NCBI GenBank assembly: GCA_950097015.1 | Contig: CATNEN010000041.1 | Span: 1,467,501-1,531,500, forward strand | Source of the DNA: Macrostomum hystrix | Lineage: Eukaryota > Platyhelminthes > Macrostomidae | Reading direction: 5' to 3' | DNA length: 64,000 bases | In this document: positions 34,377-48,500 of the stretch, piece by piece | Layout of the letters: each line of letters begins with the position of its first letter | How positions within the stretch are numbered: position 1 is the first letter of the stretch | Notes under the pieces: model-generated | What the model saw: the letters and a program-made list of their open reading frames with translations, nothing else | Databases searched by the model: none | What the model was told of the DNA's origin: nothing | Position numbers and translations under genes: made by a program

Positions 34377-35200
34377 TAACCTTGGCTTGGCGGGCCAGGG
34401 CCAGTACCTGCTCCTGGGAAAAGCTCGGTGAAGAGGGCCCAGATGGTCTTGGGCTGGGACCAGAGATCCCGCGGGACGAGTTGGGCAGGTGAACAGATGC
34501 GTGACCAACTCTTCCTCGCCGTGGCATTGCGGGCAGGTGGCAGGCGACTCCTGGTCGAGGCGGTGCTTGCAAAGAGGGCGTTGGAAAGTTAGCGGGTGGT
34601 GAGCAGACCGGAGGAAGGACGGAGAAGTGGCTGATGCACGTTGATGAAGTTGGTGGCGAGCGACGAGTGGAGTTGCCGCCGCGGGGCCTGGACGAGCGAC
34701 AGGTGATGACATGGGTGGCACGAATGAAGCGCTTGCACCCAGAACTGCGCTGCCAGAAGTTCAGAGTGCAGGGACACCGGCAGGATCATACATTCGTCAT
34801 GATGATCGATGCCCGAGCAGCTGTGGCACCCGGTGATGATTTTTAAGCACTGCGTTCTGCGCAGTTTGGATCAGCGACCAGCTGGAGGGGCTGAGGTAGG
34901 GCGCCCAGACAGGAGCGCAGTAGTTGACGTGGGCCCTGGAGATAGCTTTTTAGGTGACAAGCAAAGTCTCTTTATCTTGTCCCCAGGTGCTTCCGGACAG
35001 CGCTTTCAGGATGTTTCAGGTCTTGGCGTGCAGGTGGAATTTAAGGAGCGGGTCGAAAAGGACTCCAAGCAGCTTAGGGTTGCAAACCGTAGGGACAGGA
35101 GTTCCACAGAGAAAGACCTTCGGAGCTGCATTGAACTCATGGTTGGAGCTCGTGAAGAGAGTAGCGGAGGACTTGGCCCTTGAAGGAGGATCTGCAGCTC
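34377..35200 (-). mobile_element. Degenerate non-LTR retrotransposon 3' fragment
   Basis: Minus-strand frames, interrupted by stops and shifts, read TWGQDKETLLVT, SRAHVNYCAPVW, IQTAQNAVLK and, near the 3' end, CPQCHGEEELVTHLFTCP. These are the end of RT and a C-terminal Cys/His cluster typical of Jockey/I-like elements. The first three motifs parallel the fragment at 15366-15875, so the two are probably related families. It is not functional. Confidence 0.75.
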
Positions 35201-35464
35201 TTGGCCACCTTGGTGGGTGGAACCGCGACGGAGACGGGGCTGCAGAATGGTTCGAATGCTATATTTAGAAATAGTTAATGGAAAATTCCATTATAAGCAA
35301 CATTAAAAATCGAAGCCTGTGATCAAGTACAACCAATGGAAATTAATATGCTTTGGCAGCATCAGCGCAGCTTCATGCAATACAAATCTGAAGGCACTAC
35401 TGGTAGTAGCAAAGTCTGTCTAAAATAAGCGATCAGCTTTAAATCAGATTATTTGCCAATTACA

Positions 35465-35655
35465 ACAGCGAACTCATGAACTCACACTCACAATTACAAA
35501 TAGCCTTAGAAACTGACAGTGAACTCGTGAACTCACAATTTCAAATAGCCTTAGAAACTGACAGTGAACTCATGAACTCACACTCACAATTTCAAATAGC
35601 CTTAGAAACTGACAGTGAACTCGTGAACTCACAATTTCAAATAGCCTGAGAAAAT
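35465..35655. repeat. Small tandem repeat (about 98-bp composite unit)
   Basis: About four half-units of GAACTCATGAACTCACACTC, ACAATTTCAAATAGCCTTAG, AAACTGACAGT. Alternate half-units lack the ACACTC hexamer and read GAACTCGTG, so pairs of half-units form the true period. Confidence 0.8.
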
Positions 35656-36594
35656 GGTCTCTGGACAGCTTGGCTGATTGGTTTAAAATTGCTCTTCAGG
35701 TCATAAACCATATAAGAGGGTAAATACGTTTTGCAATACTCCCTGGCCACTGCATGAGAAATAAAATGAACGAAAAAATCTGTAAAACTGAAATTCATTT
35801 CGTTTTATATTTGACGCTTTTTCTGACGAGCTCTATGGAGTATCTTATCCTCACATATATTATTTGCCTACATGTTCTTCAGGCTGCAGAATTTCAGCAA
35901 ATTCTTTTCAGCCCATCAGCATTGTGTCCTTTAAATATGAATGCCCGAGCGGGGCAGCAAAACGATGCATTCTTTACCCTCTCTGTACTTATTTATGGAC
36001 ACAATTTTATTAATGACTATACCCTGCCTCCCCAGTCGAGTGTAAACAGAACTGTGCCAGGCGAGCTACCCGTTCACACAGTGTATCCGAGTCATTAGCA
36101 TAATGGCATTCGCTTGTTTCACGCTCGCCCCGCTTCAGTGCAGCTAGAAAAATTGCACTGTCTCTGTCTCAACAGCCCCGTTGCTCTGGAACTGTACTGC
36201 AGTGTACACTGCCGCTGCTCCCTCCCTGCTGCCCGCCCTATCTGTCCTTCTAGTACTGCCAGTGTACTGTGTGCAACTCGTATAGCGCCAATGCCTGTAT
36301 CAGGTCCTGAAATTTTTCTTAAATTTAATAACATCCAGCTCGACACTGTCTAAATTTTCAGCGACTGCAGCCAGCGCCGCAGCAGCAGCAGCTGTGGCCC
36401 GTCAGTCCTTCTACACTTGCGCACATGTCTATAGGTGATTTGCCTTTAAGCCTTTGAATCCGTGCCCGTGTGCATTTGTCCCTGTTCCACTTCCGGTCCG
36501 CCAAGAAGGCAGTGACTGAGGCGTCGGCCATCTATAGCGGCGCGGGCTAATATTGGCCTAGTCAGGCATATATAATTTATACTCCACTGGCACC

Positions 36595-39500
36595 ATGTCT
36601 ATGCCGTGGATCAGCTTAGACGAATCAGACTCGGGCAAGTCTGTGGCCGTCGCTCTCTACAACTACTGCCCCCAGGAGCTGCAGCAGAAACACCTGCGCC
36701 TGGTTGTTGGCGACAAGCTAGCGCTGCTCAGCCAGTACACCAATTGGTACTACGGCCACCTGTGGAGCGACCCCTCCAAGAAGGGAGTTTTTCCGAAGAG
36801 CCACGTGCGCCTGCTGGAGCCGGCCGAGCTTCAGCACCAGCAGCTTCCGCAGCACCGTCGGGCGCCCAGCTCGGCCGCAGCTGGCGTCACCGCCGAGATC
36901 CAGCGCACCTTGCCTAACTGGCTGGACGGCATCCGGCACCAATTCGAGGAGCTCCGCCGACCCCTGCCAGATCTCAGCCAGGCCGCCGACCTGTTCAAAG
37001 AGCTGCGCGAGATGGCGCAACACCTTGAGTCCGTGCGGCTTACATCAGCCGAGGCGACCCAGCAGGCCGAGCTGGCGGCCAAAAAGCTGGACTCCGGCAA
37101 CCAGGCCTACGGCTTCGACACCGTGCTCCGCAACTCCCGCTTCGAGGAGGTGCCCAATCCCCTGGAGCTGCCGTTCGTCATTGCCTACAAGCAGCTGGAC
37201 GAGGCCGCCAAGACCGTCAACATGCCGACTCCCTCTGATGCCCGCATGACCAGCGGCGACCTCGGATACCAGGTGGAGAACTCATCACCTCTTTGAATTG
37301 GTGTAGTTAGTATATTACGTACAATGAGTCGTAACGCAGGCGCGCGCACATATACACACATACATCTGCCCTGACTCAGTGGACACCCACTGTGCCTTCA
37401 TGGTCGTAAATCGATGACAAGCCCCTAAGCCTTGTCTCCGCGACTGCTCCTGAAAAGAATTTGGCCTTGCCACAAATTCGAGCTCAGGCCCTAGGATAAA
37501 AAAGAGTCCGACTCAGCCTCCTGTTTGGCCATAATCCCATATCCCATTTGGTTATCCATCGTCCCACACTGAGCCAGTCTTACAGTCTTCTCGGCTCCCC
37601 GAATCCGCAGGTCACCCCGGTTCGTTTTGAGACGTCCGTGCAGGAAACAATGGAGGTCACGCTTAGCCTGCGCGCCTCCTACGAGCGGAAGCTCAAAGCC
37701 TCCGCCTGGGAGCCCGTGACATTCGTCTCCGAGGCCGGCTCCCGCAGCCCCGGCTCGTTCCGCAGCTCCGCTTCGACGCTGTTCGGCGAAGTGCTGCGCA
37801 TGGACGGCACCGAGTTCACGATTGTTGCGCAGGTGAGAGTTCAAATAATGTCCGATAGCAGAAGAATAACCAGGGATTAACATTTTATGTCGTCCATTTT
37901 TATAGCCGATAAATGATATTAAAGAAACATTTCTCAGTGGTGAGATTTTGAATACATTTCTCAGTGGTGAGATTTTGAATACATTTCTCAGTGGTGAGAT
38001 TTTGAATACATTTCTCAGTGGTGAGATTTTGAATACATTTCTCAGTGGTGAGATTTTGAATACATTTCTCAGTGGTAAGATTTTGAATACATTTCTCAGT
38101 GGTGAGATTTTGAATACATTTCTCAGGGACGGGATTTTGAATACATTTCTCAGTGGTAAGATTTTGAATACATTTCTCAGGGGTGAGATTTTGAATACAT
38201 TTCTCAGTGGTGAGATTTTGAATACATTTCTCAGTGGTGAGATTTTGAATACATTTCTCAGGGACGGGATTTTGAATACATTTCTCAGTGGTAAGATTTT
38301 GAATACATTTCTCAGTGGTGAGATTTTGAATACATTTCTCAGTGGTGAGATTTTGAACACCTTTCTCAGGGTGTGGATTTTGAATACATTTCTCAGTGGT
38401 GAGATTTTGAATACATTTCTCAGGGTCGGGATTTTGAATACATTTCTCAGTGGTGAGATTTTGAATACATTTCTCAGTGGTGAGATTTTGAACACCTTTC
38501 TCAGGGTGTGGATTTTGAATACATTTCTCAGTGGTGAGATTTTGAATACATTTCTCAGGGTCGGGATTTTGAATACATTTCTCAGTGGTGAGATTTTGAA
38601 TACATTTCTCAGTGGTGAGATTTTGAACACCTTTCTCAGGGTGTGGATTTTGAACACCTTTCTCAGGGGTAGTTCATGATTTTTAATGATTTCTCATTAG
38701 TGAGAGATATAAAATATCTATGCCGTGTGATTTCAAATAATTTCTCAGTATTTATATTGTGAGTAAATTCACATGGGTGAGAGTCAGAAATTTCTGGTTC
38801 AATTTTGAATTTACAGATTTTTTCGCTCTGATCTCAGTCAAATTCGCTTAAAACACTTAAAGTCTAAGTTCAGAATCGGTGAAGCATTTTTCGCAGCCAA
38901 TCAAAACAATCCTTAACGCCATCAGATCTGCCGGCAAGGCAAGCTGGACCTAAAGAACAGGCGCAGTCCGTTCGACAGCCTCATCGGCGCCAGCGGCAGC
39001 TCCAACAGCAGCTCTGCCCACAGCGCCGTCGGTCCGCCAGGCGGCGTTCGACGGCCATACGCCGTGGCCTTCTTCGAGCTGAAGGACCTGGCCGAAGGCG
39101 CCGACAAATCAGTCACCATGACGGCGCAGCTGGTGCCCATCAGCGGCACTAATGACGAGAAGCTCAGCCTTGATGAGCTGGCCGCCAAGAAGGGCGACGA
39201 GCGGACCGGCTGCCTGGCGCTGCGCATCGATCGGGTGGCGTTCCGCGCCGCCGCCGCCGCCGCCGCAGCCGCCGCCGCCGCAGCCGCCGCAGCCGCCTCG
39301 GGCACTGCAAACTCCCCGGCTAGTTATGCTGAGCCGTCGGCGGCTTCGACAATCGTGATGGCGCGCCGGCTGGAGCTGGGCTCCGGGCCGCGGGTGGCCG
39401 AGCAGCCGCGGAACCTGGCCTACCTGCGGCTGAGCACTGCGGAGCTGGAGAGGGCGGGCAATAAGCACTCCGAGCCGAACGTTGAGGTGATCGGCAGTTT

Positions 39501-42500
39501 CTTTTGAATGCCGCTTAGCTATTTTGAAGCGTGCGTTGGAGCCTTGAATCACAACTGAATCCCCTGTGGCCCTCAAATCCCTCCAGATCTCCATCCAGGT
39601 GTGCGACAGGACTGGCAAGCCCGTCAGTGGTGTCCTTGCAAACCACCGGCTGTCAATGCACGTCGAGCCCGGCCAGCGCCCGGTGTTCCGCTGGCAGCAG
39701 AGCAGCGAGGAGCACCGAAGCGTTGTCTATTATCATAATGGCCACCCGCGCTGGGATGAGCTCATCCGCCTGCAGCTGGACCCGATCAAACACGACCTGG
39801 CCCGCTACCACATCCGCTTCGAGATCCGGCACCGCTCCACCAAGGCCCGCGGCGACGAGAAGCCCTTGGGCTACTCGGTGCTGTTCCTGCACAACACCTC
39901 CCCCAAATCCCGCCATGAGATGCATAACGCCACGCCCTGCTTGCAAAAGGAGGGCGAGTACAAGCTGGTTGTAAGCGACCGGCAATTTAACATGAATGAC
40001 AAAGATGTCGAACAGCGGTGAGCGCCCCGTAGTCTTTTGTGCTATTTTATGTGCTTAGTGGGATTCTGTCTCACTCTGCTCAGTGTCTAATGTGCTCACT
40101 GTCTAATGTGCTCACTGTCTAATGTGCTCACTGTCTCATGTGCTCACTGTCTAATGTGCTCACTGTCTAATGTGCTCACTGTCTCATGTGCTCACTGTCT
40201 AATGTGCTCACTGTCTAATGTGCTCACTGTCTCATGTGCTCAGTGTCTCATGTGCTCAGCCCTATCCATCCCTCTGCAGCAGCGTGCTGCATAGCGCCCC
40301 CGAAGATCCGAAGTCGCGGCGGAACAGCCTGACGGTGAGCCTCAGCCAGTGCAGCACGGAGCTCAGCACCAACTGGCTTGTCAGCTCTCTCCTGCACCTG
40401 CCTTCCGGCTCCGTGCAGCCCGATCACCTGCGATTCACCAACGAGGATCAGCGCGACGCTGCGGCCTTTTTTCCTCGCCTGTTGCGCCGAGTCCTCGGCC
40501 TCCTGCCGGATCCCCGCTTGACCCAGTCCGCGTTCGCCACCCTGCTGCGCCTGCTCGCTCCGTATTCAACGAACGCCGCCTGCGAGGAACTTGAATCGGT
40601 GCTGGCCGACCTGAAACCCGAAGACCTGCCGGCGGATGTGCATGAGTATGTGCTGCGACACCTGACAGCCGGCATCGAGGCTGATTTCATCAGCAAGACT
40701 GCCGAACGGGATTCGCAGCAGAACGACGCCGGCTTGGTTCCCTCTGGCGGCGAGGACCCGGCGCTGCGACTGTACCAGGCCGCCAGGTCGCTGCTGCGCA
40801 TCGCTGTGCGCTCGCTGCGCCTGCGGCAGGATCTCCAGCCTGAGTACACGCAGGAGCTATTCAAGCCCCTGTTTACCTTGCTGCAAACACATCCGATTCA
40901 GGTGAGATTCCAGTTGTGGGAAAGACAGGGTGGAGAACGATGCGGAGAACGATTGGATGCGGTATCGGCAGAGCGAATCACAGTCACAGAGCAGAAAGAT
41001 AAGTAGAGGGAGGGGCAGTGAAATGTATTGGAGAGAGAAGAATTTGTGTGGAGAGAGAATTAGATGGGTGAAGAGATAAGTAGATAAGTAAAGAGAGAAG
41101 TATATGGGTGAAGAGATAAGTAGATAAGTGAGGAGAGAAGTAGATGGGTGAAGAGAGAATTAGATGGGTGAAGAGATAAGTAGATAAGTAAAGAGAGAAG
41201 TATATGGGTGAAGAGATAAGTAGATAAGTGAAGAGAGAAGTAGATGGGTGAAGAGAGAAGTAGATGGGTAGAGAGATGGGTAAAGGGAAGTGTCATGTCA
41301 TAAAGAAGTAAAGTGTCATGATGGCAGTTGCTGCAACGCACCCCAGGTGAACAATGCTTCTCACTATCGCCTGGTGAGCTCATTCTATGACGAGTACCTT
41401 GAGTCCTTCCTGGAGGTGCTGGAGCCTCGCTGGCTAGGGGAGCAGCTGCTCCGCCTCATCAGTTGCGTGCTCAACCGGAAAGAGCGCCTGCCGCACAGTC
41501 TATTTAAATTCGACCGCATCGTGGCCAAGGAGGCCTTCTGGAACTCGGAGCTCCGGCCACATCTCATGGCTGGCGTCGTCGACTTTGTCTGCGACTTCAT
41601 TCGCACCGAGGAGCGGAAGCCTTCGGATAGCAAGCTGCGCGGAAACCTCACGATGTACGAGGTAGTGCTGCGGCCCTTTAACGAGCTGCTCGTCATCCTG
41701 TCCCGGCTGCCCGAGTCCGCTGTGGCCGAAGAGGTTCGCCTGGTCTGCTGCGAGCGGCGCTTCCTGCGCACCTTGGTACAGACCTGCGCCTCCATCAGCT
41801 TCGAGCAGCCGCTTATCAACTACCAGGTTTGTGCTAAGAGTGCCATGCTGGTGTAATGCTGCTGTAATGCTGCTGTAATGCTTCTGTAATGCTTCTGTAA
41901 TGCTGCTTCTGTACTGCTTCTGTAATGCTGATGTAATGCTGATGTAATGCTTGTATAATGCTTGTGTAATAATGCTGCTGTTATGCTTGTGTAATGCTAG
42001 GGGGCGAGTGGGTCAGCGGCTAGCGTCGCTGCCTCGCACTCCAATGGACGCTAGTTCGATTCTCCCTCCAAGTCACGATTAATTTCGGGGCTTGTTGGAG
42101 GGTTTGGACAGTAGCGACCGGCGGAGGTGCGCCATATTTCGTGCAATCAAAGCTTGAAATAATAGCTTTCATTGTGTGAGTTCTGCGTTGTGTGAGTTGT
42201 GTTCGTTGGCGCTGGGGCGTGAGGCCTTGCGGGGTGGTGGCTGGGGGGGCGTGTGTACACCGCCGCGCGCTTTCTGAATTTCCGTCAGCGCGATTGGATA
42301 AGTGTACACTCATCACCCGGCCCCTCTCCTGAGGACTTATTTTATACCCCGGCTTGGTCTGCTCTGTGCGTGTGGGGCTGGGGTGGGGGGCACTGCTGCC
42401 TATTCTGGGTGCCTCCTGCCCTCCCCGGCTGGTCTGTGCTGCTGTGTGTGGTGCCTGCTCAGGGGAGGCGGCGCGATGGACGCAAAGCGCCTAGTTCGCC

Positions 42501-45500
42501 GGTCTGGGGGCGTGCCGCTCCGTCGCTTGTGCGACAAGTGCCCCGGGCCCCCATGCAAATAGATAGACAGTTGCGTAATGCTGCTGTAATGCTGCTGTAA
42601 TGTTGCTGTAATGTTGCTGTAATGCTGCTGTAATGCTGCTGTAATGTTGCTGTAATGCTGCTGTTGTTCTTGTGTAATACTGCTGTAATGTTGTGTAATG
42701 CTGCTTTAATGTTGCTGTTTTGCTGCTGTAATGTTGTGTAATGTTGGCGTAATGCTGCTTGATTTCTGGTGTAAGGGACCTTAGTGCGAGACGCTCTTGC
42801 CCCCACCCCTCCCTATTGCTGATGCTATTAAGTTGCAATGCTATGTGTAATCTTGTTAGTTTAATGCTGATGACATGCGGGGGTGCATTGCGGGTTTAAC
42901 AGTGGAACTGCCAAGCCATTCTGCCGCCAGTTTCTATACTAAGAGGGAGGATTCCCCCTGAAATGTTTTTTGGAAGCGCCTGAATGCTAACATCGTTGGC
43001 TGGTGACTGATTGGTTGACAGACTAGGCGATGGTGTACTCTGGTTGAGCTGCGCCTAGTATTTAGGTTTGATTAGTAAAATTTAAGAAATTCGCGTCAGG
43101 GCGGTCCATAGTGGCCTAGTTCCACCTGTTGTAGCTCCCCGCCTGGACTTTGGTCCGGTTCTTTCGTCCGCTCACTTATCCGATAGTTCGTCTGGTTGAT
43201 AATGTATTTTTTCCATAAGGAAAAATCGGACGAAGCGGACGAAAAGTTACGAAAGCGGACGAAAACTTCACCTCACGTGACGTTCGTCCGCTCGTTAGTC
43301 CGGTGTTTGATCCGTTTATCTGCCGATGCTTCGTCCGTTTCACTTTAGCACTGACTAAACAAATCGGACGAGCAGGCGGATTAAAAGCGGGTGAAATGCG
43401 GACCAAATCGCTTCATTTGGCGATTCGGACGAGCAGGCGGATTAAAAGCGGGTGAAATGCGGACCAAATCGCTTCATTTGGCGATTCGGACGAGCAGGCG
43501 GATTAAAAGCGGGTGAAATGCGGACCAAATCGCTTCATTTGGCGATTCGGACGAGCAGGCGGATTAAAAGCGGGTGAAATGCGGACCAAATCGCTTCATT
43601 TTGCGATTCGGACGAGCAGGCGGATTAAAAGCCGGTGAAACGCGGACCAAATCGCTTCATTTTGCGATTCGGACGAGTAGGTGGATTAAAAGCGGGTGAA
43701 ATGCGGACCAAATCGCTTCATTTGGCGATTCGGACGAGCAGGCGGATTAAAAGCGGGTGAAATGCGGACCAAATCGCTTCATTTGGCGATTCGGACGAGC
43801 AGGCGGATTAAAAGCGGGTGAAATGCGGACCAAATCGCTTCATTTGGCGATTCGGACGAGCAGGCGGATTAAAAGCGGGTGAAATGCGGACCAAATCGCT
43901 TCATTTTGCGATTCGGACGAGCAGGCGGATTAAAAGCCGGTGAAACGCGGACCAAATCGCTTCATTTTGCGATTCGGACGAGCAGGTGGATTAAAAGCGG
44001 GTGAAATGCGGACCAAATCGCTTCATTTTGCGATTCGGACGAGCAGGCGGATTAAAAGCGGGTGAAATGCGGACCAAATCGCTTCATTTGGCGATTCGGA
44101 CGAGCAGGCGGATTAAAAGCGGGTGAAATGCGGACCAAATCGCTTCATTTGGCGATTCGGACGAGCAGGTGGATTAAAAGCGGGTGAAATGCGGACCAAA
44201 TCGCTTCATTTGGCGATTCGGACGAGCAGGCGGATTAAAAGCCGGTGAAACGCGGACCAAATCGCTTCATTTTGCGATTCGGACGAGCAGGTGGATTAAA
44301 AGCGGGTGAAATGCGGACCAAATCGCTTCATTTGGCGATTCGGTCGAGCAGGCGGATTAAAAGCCGGTGAAACGCGGACAGAAAAGTAAGTAAAGGCCTC
44401 AAATATAATAGCGTAGCCACAATGGTGTCAATTAATTTGTGAAAAAAGCAAAAATTGACGTACTATGTATATTCTTGGCATCCAGACTGGCACTGTAAAT
44501 TGTATTTTAGTTTATTCACCGAGTATATAAGAAATGTTGTATTAAATTGAAGCCAAGCGGCAAAAATGCGTATATTGAGGGACAGAATAGAGACGTATTG
44601 AGTGACAAATGCAGTAAATTGTCAAATTGCGAAATGGCCAAAAAAGCACAAAAACGTTGTTTTAGGAAGTGTACTAGAGAAGTGTTACTAGTGTAGTTTT
44701 GGAAGGCGGCCTCGAAATGGTTGACTTTTAAGTTTGCAAAACGTTGTTTTAAAATTGAAATTTAAAGTGAACACATCACTTTAAAAAGATGTATATGTAA
44801 ATTTAGCCAATACTTATATATGGGTTTGATCGACATAACAGGGAATCAAGTTGGAAAGATCGAACCCGGAGGAAAAAGGGTACTACACATAGCTTCCCAT
44901 GATGTTGCTAATATTGCTAATACAGTCCATTACATGTTTAGTGGAACTGTAAAAGTTGCTCATTGTATATCAGAGGCCATACCTCTTCGATCAAATCAGA
45001 TTATATCACTCATTCGAGTGTGATCATATCATAATTACGTTCGAATTTTGTCTCCGAAATTGCCGTGCGTAGTACCAAAAAAACCTCCGAATCAGTAAAC
45101 TGCAAATTGCGGTTTTTAACAGAAAAATGATAGACGAGAAAAAAAGATAAATGAAAAATTATAGGATAAGGATAAATGATAAGCTGGATAAAGGATAATA
45201 AAAAGGATAAAATAGAACAACACGAAATTCTAGCTGCTAACCACATAATCCCAGAAACAAAATGTAGTATATGAAAGATCCCAAAACCAGTAATCCGTAG
45301 ATCAATTCGCAAACTAAAAATTATAAAGAAAAATCCTACATCCTGGAAATAATTATCAAAGATCCCGAATTCGAACGTCAAAGATCCTGTGGCGAGCCAG
45401 CCCAGCTATACCTATGGCCCAAATAAACAAGTGCCCAGCCTCGCGAGCTCGAGCTGAGCCAAGAGGTCCCCGGCCCGAAAGGAGAGCCGCTTCAATCCTG

Positions 45501-48500
45501 ACTTTAATCATAAAATCTTCCTTTTTCCTAAGAACCGATTAAAGAACCCGAAATCCTAGAATCCTACAACCAAAATGTTACGATCCTTGAACCACACTAA
45601 CTGCAGTTCACGAAACGAGCAAGACGTTCAGCATGTCCTGTTCAGCACGTTCAGCATGCTCGTCGCCCATGAGCTGACTGACATCTGAAACGATTTGATT
45701 GGCAGATGTCGTCATCGAGGAAATAGGCAAGGCGTGCGACTCCGCCTCATCCGCCTCGCCTTCAGTGATAACATGGAGTACCACTGAAGCTGAGGAGCTT
45801 GCTGCCGATGTTGATGTCGTCTTCGCAGCTACCTTCGCGCTGCGCTTGCGTATCGGCTTTTTATTGCCCACAGCTGCCGCAGCACGCCGTCCACTGCTTG
45901 CTACTGTCGTACTGACCGATTGTCCGGCGCGCTTCCGAGCCGTCTCAGTGCACCTGGAATGAATAGTTAAAACCTAGCTGCACCTTAGCGCTAAGGTAAG
46001 GTGCTAAGCGCTGCTTCTATAGCTTTATACGAGTATTAAAGAGCGGAGCGGAGCGCCTTTAATATAAAGCTATAGAAGCAGCATTTATATATTTATCTTC
46101 GCACCTGTTGAACGACTCGCGCGGACGGTAGTCAACGCCTTCAGCTGACAGCCACAGTTCCGCGGTGGCAATCTTCGCCGGATTGGCTGCCAGGCAGACA
46201 TGGCCCCGTGACTTGCGACCGGAGATGGAGCTGTTAGTAAACTCCGCGTCGCTAAACAGGCATCGAAGAAGGCTGCGTATCACTGTCAGACGTGCAGTGC
46301 TGCGCATCTCCATGTGCTCCTCCGTTTGGACCAACTCGGCACTCGTCTTGGCGACAACATCCTTCCAATTCTGCAAGGTCGTCTGCAGCTCCATTTTTCT
46401 TTTTGGTTTGACAAGGACGTACGGCTGCTTTTCCGACAGAGGCACTTTCAAAGAGGAGTCGGAAGACGACGCTTCACCCGCTGCGGAGCTTTTCGCACAC
46501 ACATTGAGCAATGCACGTGTCTGTGCAGCTGACAAGCACGTGTCGACTTGTACTGCAAAGTCTGCCTCGCTCTCCTGACGCTGCTCGGCGTGGACGGCTT
46601 CTTCCTCTGAATGTTCGTCGGACAGGACGACTGTCGCTGCCGACACGTTGCCACAGAGCATGGTCGAGGCTTGCGTAATTAAGGCGTTGCACTGCGTCGC
46701 TCTGTGCTCCAGTGCGGCAGCGCGCCGCTGCTCTGCTTGGAGTTCGCGGAGAAGTGACGATTCCATCTTCGTCAGTACTTTATTTCACTCCTTTAGGGCG
46801 TCCAGTTGGCTGTTGAAAGTCTGCTCCAATGACGCCTTCTTGCGGAGTTCAGTACCTGTGCAATACAATTGTGAAAAAGCGCATTCGCATTATTACCGAG
46901 GCAATATGTAACATCTTTGCGATAACGATTTATGCGAGTATACTGGTACGATTCTCACGCAGTGTTTCTACTAGGCTCGAGCTCCGCTGAAGCTCTATGA
47001 GAAGGCTGTGGCATGAGGCGCACGCTCTAGGCAGGTCAACTGGTGTGGCATGAACGTTTGTCATGGCCGCCTCGCCGGTAGCCTCGGCCATTCCTCTGGA
47101 ATGGCCCCTTGATTAAGGTGCCAAACCAGCGCTTAGCCTTCTGGCGATTTGTTTTTGCGGTTACGATCAGGACCTCTTCGCCAATCGCGATTTGCCCAAT
47201 CACTCCACGTCGACGAGACACAATGAGCGGCGCAGTACTACTTGATCTGAAGACAACCTCTGTACGCATGTAAAAGTGTTTGTATTGAAACACAAAAGAC
47301 GCTCTTTGTCCTCCATTTTGTAGCCCTGCATTTCACCAATTTCCTGATCGTCACCAGCGTTTTCAGCCTCGAGCGACACTGCAATTTCAGTCGGGGCTGC
47401 AGCAGTTGAAGGCGCCGAGACAGCCGTTGGAAGCGCCCATATAGCAGCTAGCGGCGCCAAGACAGCAGCAGGAGGCGCCGAGACAACAGTTGGAGGCACC
47501 GAGACAACAGTTGGAGGCGCCGAGACAGCAGTTGGAGGCACCGAGACAGCAGTTGGAGGCGCCGAGACAGCAGCAGGAGGCGCCGAGACAACAGTTGGAG
47601 GCGCCGAGACAACAGTTGGAGGCGCCGAGACAGCAGTTGGAGGCGCCGAGACAGCAGTTGGAGGCGCCGAGACAACAGTTGGTGGCGCCGAGACAGCAGT
47701 TGGAGGCGCCGAGACAGCAGTTGGATTCAAACTGTTTCGAACCTCGAGGCGCTGCAACCGAGTCGCAGGAATGCGACTTACTTTTCTTGGATGGCTTCTT
47801 GCTGTGTGGTTTAGCAGGCTGCTGACAATGGTTGGAAGCCTTGCGCTTTCTTTTTTCTGTAGACGATTCCGACGTAGTTGTCTTCACGGATGCCTTGCCA
47901 GAAGCTTTGGATGTCATTGCGCTGCACGGGCTGCAAATGAAGGTGTTTCGAGGAATCCTATATGTGATTAGCAAAATACTTTCTAAGTAGCTCATACTAT
48001 TCATCATTTAGCCACTAAGAAATGAAGCAAATAAAAAGAGGAACGGAAAGTGCAGAAAGTGGAAGCTTGAGGAATTATATTTTATTATTCGCCGATCAAT
48101 GACATTGTTCATTGGTTATACCGCCAGTACCTGGACAAATATATAGAAGCTGTGGAAATGTGTTAGCCGTAATATTATGCGTATGTTTTTCATAATACAA
48201 TTTATTTACTTAATTGAAAGTATACACATCATTCCTACTTCGCAATTCTCCAGCTCCTAACTTCTATTTAAAGTACCGTTTAATGTACTGTACTCTAAGC
48301 TCGAAAATATTTATTTACTCTGGCAACTGGGGCTGGCTCGATATTTTTCTGCTTTAACCGATTTCAATGCTGATCCGCGATCGATGGGGACGGGGGGGAA
48401 ATTAGTTATCACTAATTTTCAGGATTTGCAGAATCCCATTTTCAGGTACATATATTCTGGATATAATTGTGAGGAGAAACAGGCTTCATCGAATATATTG

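Larger units (their letters stand above)
31365..36594. other. AT-rich intergenic region between HFM1 and the DOCK gene
   Basis: The AT-rich stretch 31.4-33.9 kb has no recognisable coding or RNA gene. From 34.0 to 35.3 kb come a SINE, a TA/TG microsatellite and a non-LTR fragment. From 35.4 kb to the DOCK start there is a small tandem repeat and otherwise unannotated DNA expected to include the DOCK promoter and 5' UTR; no clear core promoter is visible. Confidence 0.5.
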
